64,000 nt of DNA from Akkermansiaceae bacterium (GTDB taxonomy: Bacteria; Verrucomicrobiota; Verrucomicrobiia; Verrucomicrobiales; Akkermansiaceae): the NCBI GenBank assembly GCA_019634595.1, contig JAHCBC010000006.1:82980-146979 (forward strand). The letters run 5' to 3'. Position 1 is the first letter of the stretch, and every line of letters begins with the position of its first letter. Positions 43,548 to 51,165 of this stretch are shown piece after piece. Below the pieces are notes generated by a model. It did not search any database. It saw only the letters and a list, made by a program, of their open reading frames with translations, and was not told the DNA's origin. The position numbers and the translations under genes are program-made.

Positions 43548-43883
43548 TCAGGCGTCGCTCTCCTTTTTGCGGACGGAGGCGACGGCCGGCTTGTCGAACT
43601 CGATGAAGGTGCCTTCGCAGACTTTCACCACGACGGTGTTGTCCTTGATGCTGTGGACGATGCCGTGGATGCCGGCGGTGGTGGTCACCTTGTCACCCGT
43701 GGCCAGTGCGGCGATGCGGGCGGCCTGCTCCTTCCGCTGGCGCTGCTGCGGGCGGATGAGGAGGAAGTAGAACATGACGATCAGCAGGACCGGCATGACC
43801 GCAGGATGGCCGAAGATCCCGGCAGGGGATTCGGCGGCTTGGGCGAGCGGAAGGGAGGAGAAAAGAGTCGGGATCTGGATCAT
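43548..43883 (-). CDS. yajC: Preprotein translocase accessory subunit YajC
   Basis: 111 residues with a single membrane helix (AVMPVLLIVMFYFLLIRPQQ), the RPQQRQRKE junction and the conserved ATGDKVTTTAGIHGIVHSIK that follows, then a short basic C-terminus. It associates with SecDF. The tgt stop overlaps its start, and secDF follows after 67 nt. Confidence 0.95.
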   Translation of the reverse strand: MIQIPTLFSSLPLAQAAESPAGIFGHPAVMPVLLIVMFYFLLIRPQQRQRKEQAARIAALATGDKVTTTAGIHGIVHSIKDNTVVVKVCEGTFIEFDKPAVASVRKKESDA

Positions 43884-45013
43884 GGAGTGGTGGATCGGGT
43901 ATAGCGTTGGATGAATGCGTCTTTGAAATCGGTGAAATTCCCTTCGGTGATGGCCTCCCGTGCCCGGGCGACGAGGGACAGGTAGAAATGCAGATTGTGG
44001 AAGGAAAGCAACCGCAAACCTAGGATTTCCCCAGCCCGGAACAGGTGCCGGAGGTAGGCCCGGGAGAAGCCCGCGACGTGGGGGTGGGCGCTTTCGCAGA
44101 TGGGGGAGGGGTCTTTCGCGTGGACCAGGTTTTTGATGTTGATGGGACCGTCCAGGGTGAAGGCCATGCCGTGGCGGGCGATGCGGGTGGGCATCACGCA
44201 GTCGAACATATCGACGCCGCGGGAGATCATTTCCAGAATCTGCGGCGGGGTGCCCAGGCCCATGGCATAGCGGGGCTTGTCCCGCGGGAGGAAGGGGACC
44301 GCGTTGTCGATGGCGCGGAACATCTCGTGCTCCGGCTCGCCGACGGAGACGCCGCCGACGGCATAGCCGTCGAAATCCAGCTCCACCAGCTCCCGGGCGG
44401 ACTGCTCCCGGAGGTCAGCATAGACGGAACCCTGGACGATGCCGAAGTGGTGTTGGCGGCCCTCGCCGGACTTCGGCCCGTTTTTCACGATCCAGTCCTT
44501 GCAGCGGCGTGCCCAGCGGGTGGTCAGCGCGAGGGAGCTGGCCGCGTATTTTTCATCGCACGGGTAGGGCGGGCACTCGTCGAACAGCATGGCGATGTCC
44601 GAGCCGAGGCTGGCCTGGATCTCCATGCTCAGCTCCGGGGTGAGCAGCATCTTGGAGCCGTCCAGGTGGTTGTTGAAGCGGACGCCCTCCTCCGTGATCT
44701 TGCGGAGCTTCGCCAGCGACCACACCTGGAAGCCGCCGGAGTCCGTCAGGATGGGCTTCCGCCAGGTGCTGAAACCGTGGAGTCCGCCCAGGTCCCGGAC
44801 CAGCTCATGGCCGGGCCGCAGCCAGAGGTGGTAGGTGTTTCCGAGGATGATCTGGGAACCCAGCTCCTCCAGCTCCCAGGGGTGCAGGGTCTTCACCGTT
44901 CCCTGGGTGCCCACCGGCATAAAGATGGGGGTCTGCACCGTTCCGTGGGGCAGTGCCAGCTCCCCCCGGCGGGCGGAGCTTTGCGGATCGGTGCTGAGGA
45001 TGGTGAACGACAC
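43880..45013 (-). CDS. tgt: Queuine tRNA-ribosyltransferase with altered zinc site
   Basis: 377 residues with the TGT barrel. The substrate-binding DSGGFQVWSLAKLRKITEEG, the VGGVSVGEPEHEM loop, the nucleophile Asp region GVDMFDCVMPTRIARHGMAF and the late SFHNLHFY are present. It exchanges guanine-34 for preQ1 in GUN anticodon tRNAs. The zinc segment is unusual: where the family has CxCxxC just before the SRAYLRHL block, this protein reads CESAHPHVAGFSRAYLRHL, so the three canonical Cys are replaced and only one nearby Cys and two His remain. First gene of tgt-yajC-secDF. Confidence 0.9.
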   Translation of the reverse strand: MSFTILSTDPQSSARRGELALPHGTVQTPIFMPVGTQGTVKTLHPWELEELGSQIILGNTYHLWLRPGHELVRDLGGLHGFSTWRKPILTDSGGFQVWSLAKLRKITEEGVRFNNHLDGSKMLLTPELSMEIQASLGSDIAMLFDECPPYPCDEKYAASSLALTTRWARRCKDWIVKNGPKSGEGRQHHFGIVQGSVYADLREQSARELVELDFDGYAVGGVSVGEPEHEMFRAIDNAVPFLPRDKPRYAMGLGTPPQILEMISRGVDMFDCVMPTRIARHGMAFTLDGPINIKNLVHAKDPSPICESAHPHVAGFSRAYLRHLFRAGEILGLRLLSFHNLHFYLSLVARAREAITEGNFTDFKDAFIQRYTRSTTP

Positions 45014-45105
45014 GGGCGGCGTGGATAGACGGGAATGTCCTCACGGCCAAGCCCATAAAAAGGGCGGAATGCCGGTCCTCCGGGGGATGGCGGCAAAACA
45101 TCGCT

Positions 45106-45130
45106 TGAAAAATTTCGGGAATATTTTTCA
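45106..45130. promoter_or_regulatory. Palindrome upstream of the Cys-repeat protein gene
   Basis: TGAAAAAT-N9-ATTTTTCA, a perfect 8-bp dyad in an AT-rich patch 66 nt before the ATG at 45197, in the gap divergent from tgt. Possible operator for either gene. Confidence 0.4.
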
Positions 45131-45196
45131 GTGGCGGTGTTCAAACCGTAGCATCACGCAGCGCAACCCAAAAACCAACACACACTGACCAACCAT

Positions 45197-45694
45197 ATGA
45201 AACTCATTCTCACGACCCTGTTCGCCGCCGCCATCTGTTCCCCGCTCGCTTTCTCGAAGGATTGCGACAAGTGCAAGGACGGCGACAAGAAGGAAGAAAA
45301 AGGCACCGTGGCCGGCAACGACGGCGAGAAGTGCAAGGACGGCGAAAAGTGCAAGGACAAGGATAAGGAAAAGGGCACCCTGGCTGGCAACGACGGCGAG
45401 AAGTGCAAGGACGGCGAAAAGTGCAAGGACAAGGATAAGGAAAAGGGCACCCTGGCCGGCAACGACGGTGAGAAGTGCAAGGACGGCGAAAAGTGCAAGG
45501 ACAAGGACAAGGAAAAAGGCACCCTGGCTGGCAACGACGGTGAGAAATGCAAGGACGGCGAAAAGTGCAAGGACAAGGACAAGGAAAAAGGCACCCTGGC
45601 CGGCAACGACGGCGAAAAGTGCAAGGACGGCGAAAAGTGCAAGGACGGCGAAAAGTGCAAGGACAAGGATAAGGAAAAAGGCACCCTCGCCTGA
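45197..45694 (+). CDS. Small exported Cys/Lys/Asp tandem-repeat protein
   Basis: 165 residues: a signal peptide (MKLILTTLFAAAICSPLAFS), then almost nothing but a 24-residue repeat, GNDGEKCKDGEKCKDKDKEK plus GTLA. Five copies occupy residues 40-165; the last is longer by an internal CKDGEK duplication. Each unit has two Cys and many acidic and basic residues, so metal binding or disulfide cross-linking outside the cytoplasm is possible. No known family recognised. A rho-independent terminator follows. Confidence 0.75.
   Translation: MKLILTTLFAAAICSPLAFSKDCDKCKDGDKKEEKGTVAGNDGEKCKDGEKCKDKDKEKGTLAGNDGEKCKDGEKCKDKDKEKGTLAGNDGEKCKDGEKCKDKDKEKGTLAGNDGEKCKDGEKCKDKDKEKGTLAGNDGEKCKDGEKCKDGEKCKDKDKEKGTLA
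45314..45691 (+). repeat. 72-bp in-gene tandem repeat, five units
   Basis: Units start at 45314, 45386, 45458, 45530 and 45602 (the last is 90 bp). They differ only at a few silent sites, showing recent amplification and likely copy-number variation. Confidence 0.9.
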
Positions 45695-45728
45695 TTTTTC
45701 CGGATCTCCGGATCCAGTTTTTTTAAAA

Positions 45729-45756
45729 AGCCACCGGGTTTCCGGTGGCTTTTTTC
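45729..45756 (+). terminator. Rho-independent terminator
   Basis: AGCCACCGG / CCGGTGGCT perfect 9-bp stem with a four-base loop and six T residues; the A run on the other side would also allow weak use on the minus strand. Confidence 0.9.
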
Positions 45757-45796
45757 TTTGGACGGGACGGGGTTGGTTGGGCCATGAAAAGGCACC

Positions 45797-46219
45797 ATGG
45801 ACGGCACGGGAGGAATCCAGCGGGAAATCGATGTGGTCTGCGGGGTGATCCTGGATCAGGAAGGGCGCTACCTCGTGTGCCGGCGACCGGAGGGAAAGCA
45901 TCTCGGGGGGCTGTGGGAGTTTCCCGGGGGAAAAGTGGATGCGGGCGAAATGCCCGATGCCGCGCTGGAGAGGGAGCTGGAAGAAGAGTTGTGGATCAAG
46001 GTGGAAGTGGGTGAGCGTCTGCGCGACGTCCGCTGGGACTATGGGGGGGTGGTGGTCCGGTTGATGCCTTTTTTATGTAAAATACGTTCAGGGCAGCCGC
46101 GGCCCCTTGAGCATTCCGAGGTTCGCTGGATTACTCTCGGGGAGGCCGGGGATCTGGATTGGGCGCCGGCTGACACGCCTATTCTGGAGGAATTGGCATT
46201 GAGGGAGTTCGAGGCTTAA
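45797..46219 (+). CDS. Nudix hydrolase, MutT-like
   Basis: 140 residues with a full Nudix box: GKVDAGEMPDAALERELEEE followed by LWI, with the RELEEE metal ligands. Preceded by VCGVILDQEGRYLVCRRPEG and GGLWEFPGG, as in MutT 8-oxo-dGTP pyrophosphatases and related (deoxy)nucleoside triphosphate pyrophosphohydrolases. Length fits MutT. It cleans oxidised nucleotides or other nucleoside diphosphate derivatives; the substrate is by family only. Confidence 0.88.
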   Translation: MDGTGGIQREIDVVCGVILDQEGRYLVCRRPEGKHLGGLWEFPGGKVDAGEMPDAALERELEEELWIKVEVGERLRDVRWDYGGVVVRLMPFLCKIRSGQPRPLEHSEVRWITLGEAGDLDWAPADTPILEELALREFEA

Positions 46220-46297
46220 AAAAGGTGAAAATATCCCGGGATTGGGGTGTTGACGGCTCCGGAAAATTTTGCGAGCGTAGTTGAACTTCCCAAACCC

Positions 46298-48226
46298 ATG
46301 AAATGTCCCCGCTTCACCGTTGCCGCGATCATCTCGGTCGTCACGGCGTTTATTCCAGTGGCTTCCGCTGCTCCGGCAAAGCCTCAGGATGATCCTGCTT
46401 TCCTGAAGAAAGCGGCTCTCCAAGTTGACCAGCACATCGCCGCGTTCTACCGCCGTCAGAACCTTCCGGTGCCAGGTGTGACGGATGACGCCACGTTCCT
46501 GCGGCGCGCTTTCCTTGTCGCCATCGGTCGCATTCCGAGTGCGGAGGAAGCGATTGATTTCATGGAGATGGAGGACGCCACCAAGCGCGAGGAGCTGGTG
46601 GCCTACCTGCTTTCCTCCCCTGGCTATACCAGCCACATGACGAACTGGGCGTACGACCTCCTGCGCATCGTTGACCGCCGTGACGGTGTGGACGCGACCA
46701 TCGCGCCTTACCGCTTCTGGGTCCGCAACGCGGTGGAGAAGAACATGCCGTGGAGTGAGATGACCACCCGCCTGCTGGCCTCCGAAGGCAACGGTTGGGA
46801 TCCTGAGACGGCCGCTGTCGGCTATTACACCCGTGACCGGGGCATGCCGCTGGACAACATTTCGAACTCGATGCGTGTTTTCCTCGGCTCCCACATGGAG
46901 TGCGCGCAGTGCCATGACGATCCGTTCGGTAAGACCGAGCGTCATGATTTCTACCAGCTCGCCGCTTTCACCAACGGCCAGGGCGAGATCAACAAGGACG
47001 CCATGGGTCCGCTTTACCGCGAGCTTCAGGATGGTGAGAAATACCAGACCGAAGAATACTACATCGCCGAGATCCTCTGGGACCAGGTCTATGGAAATTC
47101 CCTCTCAGGCGGTGGCCGGGGTGCCATCGCGCTGCCGGGCGACTACCAGTACCGGGATGGCAAGCCGGGCGAGATGGTGGGTGCGAAGACTCCCTTCGGC
47201 AAGTCGGTGCGCATGTCTGAAAAAGGCAGCAAGCACAACGGCCGCCAGGAATTCGCGGATTGGGTGGTCAACAAGACCGGCCCGCAGTTCCCCTCCCTCA
47301 TCGCCAACCGCATGTGGAAGCGCGTGATGGGCAGCGGTGTCTATGAGCCGGTGGACGAATACATCGAGCCTGCCAAGACCCAGCATCCGGAACTGATGAA
47401 CTATCTGGGCAGCCTGATGGTGCAGCTCAACTACGATCTCAAAGCCTTCCAGCATGTGCTGCTGCTCACCCGGACCTTCCAGTTCGGCACGAATCCGAAG
47501 AACTCCATCGTCGAAACCGGGGATGACTTCCACGGCCGCAAGATCGCCCGCCTTTCTTCCGAGCAGATCTGGGACTCCCTCATCACCCTCGCCGGTGGTA
47601 TTCCTGACGACCAGGCTCCGCGGACCCTGGACAACCGCATCCACCTGCGCGGCAGGCCGGTCTTGGTCGGCAAGAAGAACATGATCGAGCTCTCCAAAGA
47701 AGTGCTGGCGATTGATTCCGACAAGGACATGCGCGCCTACTTCAACAACCTGGTGAAGGAGATCCGCAGCGACAAGAACTCCGAAACGCCCGCCAAGAAA
47801 GGTGACTCCATGATGTCGATGGGCAGTGAGGTCGTCAGCTACAACAAGGACGCCCGCGTGCGTGCCTCCGAGCTGCCTTCCCCCGCCCCGCGCGACCACT
47901 TCCTCTATCTCTTCGGCCAGTCCGACCGGATGGTGGTGGAAGGTGCCAGCAAGGAGCCGAACGTCGGCCAGGTGCTCTCCCTCATGAACGGCTTCGTCCA
48001 GCGCCAGTTGGTCAACAACTCCAGCGCCCACCTCTACAAGAGCCTGGAAGGCACGAAGTCGGACGCGGAGAAGATCCGCCGTCTCTACCTCGCTATCCTC
48101 AGCCGTCCGCCGTCCGAAGAGGAAATGGGCTGGATGCAGGAGGAAGTGAAGGCTCAAGGCGAGGAAGGCTACCGCAACATTGTCTCTTCCCTCGTGATGT
48201 CCTCCGAGTTCCTGTTCCTCCAATAA
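46298..48226 (+). CDS. DUF1549/DUF1553 exported protein with CxxCH
   Basis: ATG at 46298 opens a signal peptide (MKCPRFTVAAIISVVTAFIP). The 642-residue protein has the DUF1549 N-terminal domain (DDATFLRRAFLVAIGRIPSA, then DNISNSMRVFLGSHMECAQC, HDDPF with a CAQCH heme-type motif) and the DUF1553 C-terminal domain (GPQFPSLIANRMWKRVMG, LFGQSDRMVVEGASKEPNVG). Such proteins are hallmarks of Planctomycetes and Verrucomicrobia and are always found with DUF1501 partners, as here 42 nt downstream. Function unknown; redox or polysaccharide-related roles have been suggested. Confidence 0.9.
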   Translation: MKCPRFTVAAIISVVTAFIPVASAAPAKPQDDPAFLKKAALQVDQHIAAFYRRQNLPVPGVTDDATFLRRAFLVAIGRIPSAEEAIDFMEMEDATKREELVAYLLSSPGYTSHMTNWAYDLLRIVDRRDGVDATIAPYRFWVRNAVEKNMPWSEMTTRLLASEGNGWDPETAAVGYYTRDRGMPLDNISNSMRVFLGSHMECAQCHDDPFGKTERHDFYQLAAFTNGQGEINKDAMGPLYRELQDGEKYQTEEYYIAEILWDQVYGNSLSGGGRGAIALPGDYQYRDGKPGEMVGAKTPFGKSVRMSEKGSKHNGRQEFADWVVNKTGPQFPSLIANRMWKRVMGSGVYEPVDEYIEPAKTQHPELMNYLGSLMVQLNYDLKAFQHVLLLTRTFQFGTNPKNSIVETGDDFHGRKIARLSSEQIWDSLITLAGGIPDDQAPRTLDNRIHLRGRPVLVGKKNMIELSKEVLAIDSDKDMRAYFNNLVKEIRSDKNSETPAKKGDSMMSMGSEVVSYNKDARVRASELPSPAPRDHFLYLFGQSDRMVVEGASKEPNVGQVLSLMNGFVQRQLVNNSSAHLYKSLEGTKSDAEKIRRLYLAILSRPPSEEEMGWMQEEVKAQGEEGYRNIVSSLVMSSEFLFLQ

Positions 48227-48268
48227 TTTAGAAAAGCCCGAGCAACCCTGATCCCAGACCCAAAAACC

Positions 48269-49579
48269 ATGAATCCGTTCAACAAAGCAGATGAGCTGAC
48301 CCGCCGCCACTTCATGGCGAATGCCGCACGTGCCTACCTCGGCGTCCATCTTCTTCCGATGATGGGCAGCACGATCGCTTCCGCCGCACCCGCCGGTGCC
48401 GGTGCCTCCGCTGCGAAAGCGAAGCATGTCATCTACCTCTACATGAGTGGTGGCATGAGCCACGTTGACACCTATGACGTGAAGGAGAAGAAGGACATCA
48501 TGGGCAAGACCGAGGCCATCAAGACGAAGGCTGACGGCGTCCAGATCGGAAACTGGCTTCCGAAGACCGCCGAGGTCATGGACAAGGTCTGCGTCATCAA
48601 CTCGATGAAGTCCACCCAGGGCGCGCACGAACAGGGAACCTACGTGATGCACACGAGCTACAACATGCTCGGCACCATCCGCCACCCTTCCCTGGGTTCC
48701 TGGGTGACCCGCCTCGGCGGACGCCTCCATCCGGAGCTTCCTCCGTTCGTGGCGATCAACGCTTCCCCGGAGTACACCGGCGGCGGATTCTTCGGCGCGA
48801 AGTACGCCGCTGCTCCGATCGGCAGCCCGGAAGCCGGCCTGCAGGATTCCCACCGCGCCAGCGGCGTTTCGGAGGAGGACTTCTCCCGCCGTCTGACGCT
48901 CGCGGACAGGATGAACCAGAAGTTCCACGAAAAGTATCCCAACCAGGACGTGAAGGCCTATGAGGAACTTTACCGCGAGGCGATCAACCTGATGAACTCG
49001 AAGGACCTGAAGGCCTTCGACCTCAGCGAGGAATCCTCCGAAACCCGTGCCCTTTACGGCACCGGTCGTTTCGCCCAGGGTTGCCTTCTCGCCCGCCGTC
49101 TCGTCCAGCACGACGTCCGCTTCGTCGAAATCCAGCTCGGCGGCTGGGACACCCACTATGACAACTTCGCGGGTGTCGAAGGACGCTGCAAGGAGTTCGA
49201 CCAAGCCTACTCCGCTCTCATCAAGGACCTGGAAGCCACCGGCAAACTCAAGGACACGCTCGTCGTCGTCGCCACCGAGTTCGGCCGGACCCCGGAGATC
49301 AAGACGGAGCACCAGGGCGGACGCGACCACCACCCGGGCGCATTCACCTGCACGCTCGCAGGTGCCGGCATCAAGGGCGGCATGAAGTATGGTTCCACCG
49401 ACAAGGAAGGCAAAAAGGTCTCCGAACTGCCGGTTTCCCCGCAGGACTTCAATGCCACCATCGCCTACGCCCTCGGCCTGCCGCACGATCTGGTGCTCAT
49501 GTCCCCGAGCAAGCGTCCGTTCCGCATCGCCGGTCCGGATGCCGCCAAGGCGACGCCGATCACCTCGATCTTCGCCTGA
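48269..49579 (+). CDS. DUF1501 (sulfatase-fold) exported protein
   Basis: 436 residues. The N-terminus has a twin-arginine signal (TRRHFMANAARAYLG), so it is exported folded. The body has the alkaline-phosphatase/sulfatase-like fold of DUF1501: HVIYLYMSGGMSHVDTYDVK, VEIQLGGWDTHYDNF and LVVVATEFGRTPEIK, GGRDHHPGAFTCTLAG. Partner of the DUF1549 gene upstream, evidently one operon. A terminator follows at 49603. Confidence 0.9.
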   Translation: MNPFNKADELTRRHFMANAARAYLGVHLLPMMGSTIASAAPAGAGASAAKAKHVIYLYMSGGMSHVDTYDVKEKKDIMGKTEAIKTKADGVQIGNWLPKTAEVMDKVCVINSMKSTQGAHEQGTYVMHTSYNMLGTIRHPSLGSWVTRLGGRLHPELPPFVAINASPEYTGGGFFGAKYAAAPIGSPEAGLQDSHRASGVSEEDFSRRLTLADRMNQKFHEKYPNQDVKAYEELYREAINLMNSKDLKAFDLSEESSETRALYGTGRFAQGCLLARRLVQHDVRFVEIQLGGWDTHYDNFAGVEGRCKEFDQAYSALIKDLEATGKLKDTLVVVATEFGRTPEIKTEHQGGRDHHPGAFTCTLAGAGIKGGMKYGSTDKEGKKVSELPVSPQDFNATIAYALGLPHDLVLMSPSKRPFRIAGPDAAKATPITSIFA

Positions 49580-49602
49580 TCAGGGATTCGATTGATTCAT
49601 CG

Positions 49603-49639
49603 CCCCCGTTCCGGTCCTCCGGAGCGGGGGTTTTCTTTT
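49603..49639 (+). terminator. Rho-independent terminator of the DUF1501 operon
   Basis: CCCCCGTTCCGG / CCGGAGCGGGGG stem with one mismatch, four-base loop, and TTTTCTTTT. Confidence 0.88.
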
Positions 49640-49643
49640 ATGG

Positions 49644-49687
49644 GTAGCGAACCTCGTGAGAGGTTCGGCGGGGTGGACGTCCATCAG
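49644..49687 (+). repeat. Hairpin element, family B copy 2
   Basis: GTAGCGAACCTCGTGAG and onward to CCATCAG; the stem GAACCT/AGGTTC covaries with that of the copy at 32332-32376. Confidence 0.6.
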
Positions 49688-49701
49688 GAACGCAAGCACG
49701 A

Positions 49702-49746
49702 CTCCCATTCCTCCCATTCCTCCCATTCCTCCCATTCCTCCCATTG
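49702..49746. repeat. 9-bp tandem repeat, five units
   Basis: CTCCCATTC repeated four times exactly plus CTCCCATTG, between the hairpin element and the gene ending at 49788. Confidence 0.9.
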
Positions 49747-49787
49747 TTCCCTTCGATGAGGGGGAGCTGTCCACAAAGCTGCAACGC

Positions 49788-50471
49788 TCATGCTTCCGGA
49801 AATTCCGGTTCCAGTGATCCCCGGTGCTTCTGGATTTCATCCAGCTTGGCGAGGGCGGCCGGATGCGCTCCGCCGATCCTGACCCAGCCGGTGACGCCAC
49901 CTGCTTCCCGGATCTCCAGCCCGCGGGTGGTGATCTTTTCCCGCCGCTTCGCCATCCGTTGGGAGAGGAAAAGGAACACAAAGGTGCCGATCCAGCTCCA
50001 TTCATTGATCTGGAGGAGCGCGAGACATGCGAGGGCGGTGAAAAAGAAAAGGATCTCCGCCACCCGGAAGATGACCTTGCCCGGGGCAGCCGGTTTCCCC
50101 GTGCCGATGCTGAAAAAGGTGAAGGTCACCCGTGGATGGCTTTTCCGGAAGGCGAGGCTGGCGATTCCCGCAGCACCCACGGCACAGGTGATGGACCAAG
50201 CCAGGGGCAGGTCGATGGCGACAATGGCTCCCACCATGACCAACAGGATGATCGACAGGAAGCGCGGGGTTTTCCCTTTGGTGATGTTGACCGCGTGGGA
50301 CACCGGTACCAGATGCCCGCCTTCTTCCCCGGTGATCAGGTCGATCTCCGGCAGCACCGCGCGATCCTGCACATGGATGCCGCGCGCGGCGACATACCAG
50401 GGAAAGTCTCTTTGCTCCGCCGCCGGTTCTTCCACCGCAGGCGGGGTGTAGGGATTGGTCGGGGCGTTCAT
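49788..50471 (-). CDS. NPY-motif membrane protein, paralogue 1
   Basis: 227 residues. The N-terminus MNAPTNPYTPPA is the NPYxxP start common in small PVC membrane proteins. Four hydrophobic stretches follow (SIILLVMVGAIVAIDLPLAW and others), ending with RIGGAHPAALAKLDEIQK. The upstream protein ends RLGGVHSSAIRRLEEWRK and shares the same layout, so the two are tandem paralogues, coupled by an ATGA overlap. Function unknown. Confidence 0.72.
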   Translation of the reverse strand: MNAPTNPYTPPAVEEPAAEQRDFPWYVAARGIHVQDRAVLPEIDLITGEEGGHLVPVSHAVNITKGKTPRFLSIILLVMVGAIVAIDLPLAWSITCAVGAAGIASLAFRKSHPRVTFTFFSIGTGKPAAPGKVIFRVAEILFFFTALACLALLQINEWSWIGTFVFLFLSQRMAKRREKITTRGLEIREAGGVTGWVRIGGAHPAALAKLDEIQKHRGSLEPEFPEA

Positions 50472-51157
50472 GAATTCTCCCAGTGATCTTTCCTCCATTC
50501 TTCCAGCCGCCGGATGGCGCTGGAGTGGACACCTCCCAGCCTCAACCAACCGTCGGCTTCAAGGGTCATGTGGATCTTCGGCCGGTTCTGATATTGCCAG
50601 TACACGCACGCGATCACGCCGATAAGACCGATGACGACGAGGATACCGGTGTCCGGGAGCACCGTCTGGTCGGTATAAAGCAAGACCAGCGGTGAGATCA
50701 TGCAAGCTATGCTGACGGAATAAATGACCGCGCGGATGTTCCTGTTCCTTTTCCGCTGGGCTTCCGCGGCGGGCTGGACGTAGGTGGTGAAGCGAACCCG
50801 GCGGGTTAGGGTGAGGGAGATCAGCAGATAAACGCCCAGCCACACTCCGAAAAAGACGATCAGCGAGATCCAGAACCTATGCCCTTCCCAGCTTCGCAGC
50901 GGTTTGGGGATGAACTGGTACATCATCGCGGCCAGACCCATGAATCCCATGGACCAGTGGGCTTTCACGAACTTCCGCCTCACCTCCACCAGCGAGGCAT
51001 CCTCACTGCCGGACTCAAGGTCGACCTTCGGCAGCGCCGCGCCATGGGCGACCAGCACGCCGATGCCGTCGATCTGCCAGAGGTGGGATGGCCCGGTGGC
51101 CGGGCTGCTGATGGCCGAGGGAGCAGCGTACGGATTGGTGGTATCCGGAGCCGCCAT
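50468..51157 (-). CDS. NPY-motif membrane protein, paralogue 2
   Basis: 229 residues beginning MAAPDTTNPYAAPS, with four membrane helices (FWISLIVFFGVWLGVYLLIS, ILVVIGLIGVIACVYW and others) and the conserved end RLGGVHSSAIRRLEEW. Paralogous to the downstream gene. It starts 8 nt after the cimA stop on the same strand, so the three may form a transcript. Function unknown. Confidence 0.72.
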   Translation of the reverse strand: MAAPDTTNPYAAPSAISSPATGPSHLWQIDGIGVLVAHGAALPKVDLESGSEDASLVEVRRKFVKAHWSMGFMGLAAMMYQFIPKPLRSWEGHRFWISLIVFFGVWLGVYLLISLTLTRRVRFTTYVQPAAEAQRKRNRNIRAVIYSVSIACMISPLVLLYTDQTVLPDTGILVVIGLIGVIACVYWQYQNRPKIHMTLEADGWLRLGGVHSSAIRRLEEWRKDHWENS

Positions 51158-51165
51158 GTTCCGGA

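Noticed and set aside
45314..45691. Regular repeats suggesting a CRISPR array
   Set aside because: The units are head to tail with no spacers and keep a reading frame.
45128..45901. Leu/Val/Phe-rich repeated open frames on the minus strand, looking like a membrane protein
   Set aside because: They are only the reverse of the 72-bp repeat of the Cys/Lys/Asp protein, which has a signal peptide, a leader and a terminator on the plus strand.
47105..49486. 793-codon minus-strand open frame opposite DUF1549/DUF1501
   Set aside because: It spans two well-recognised genes and their gap; product has no recognisable domain.
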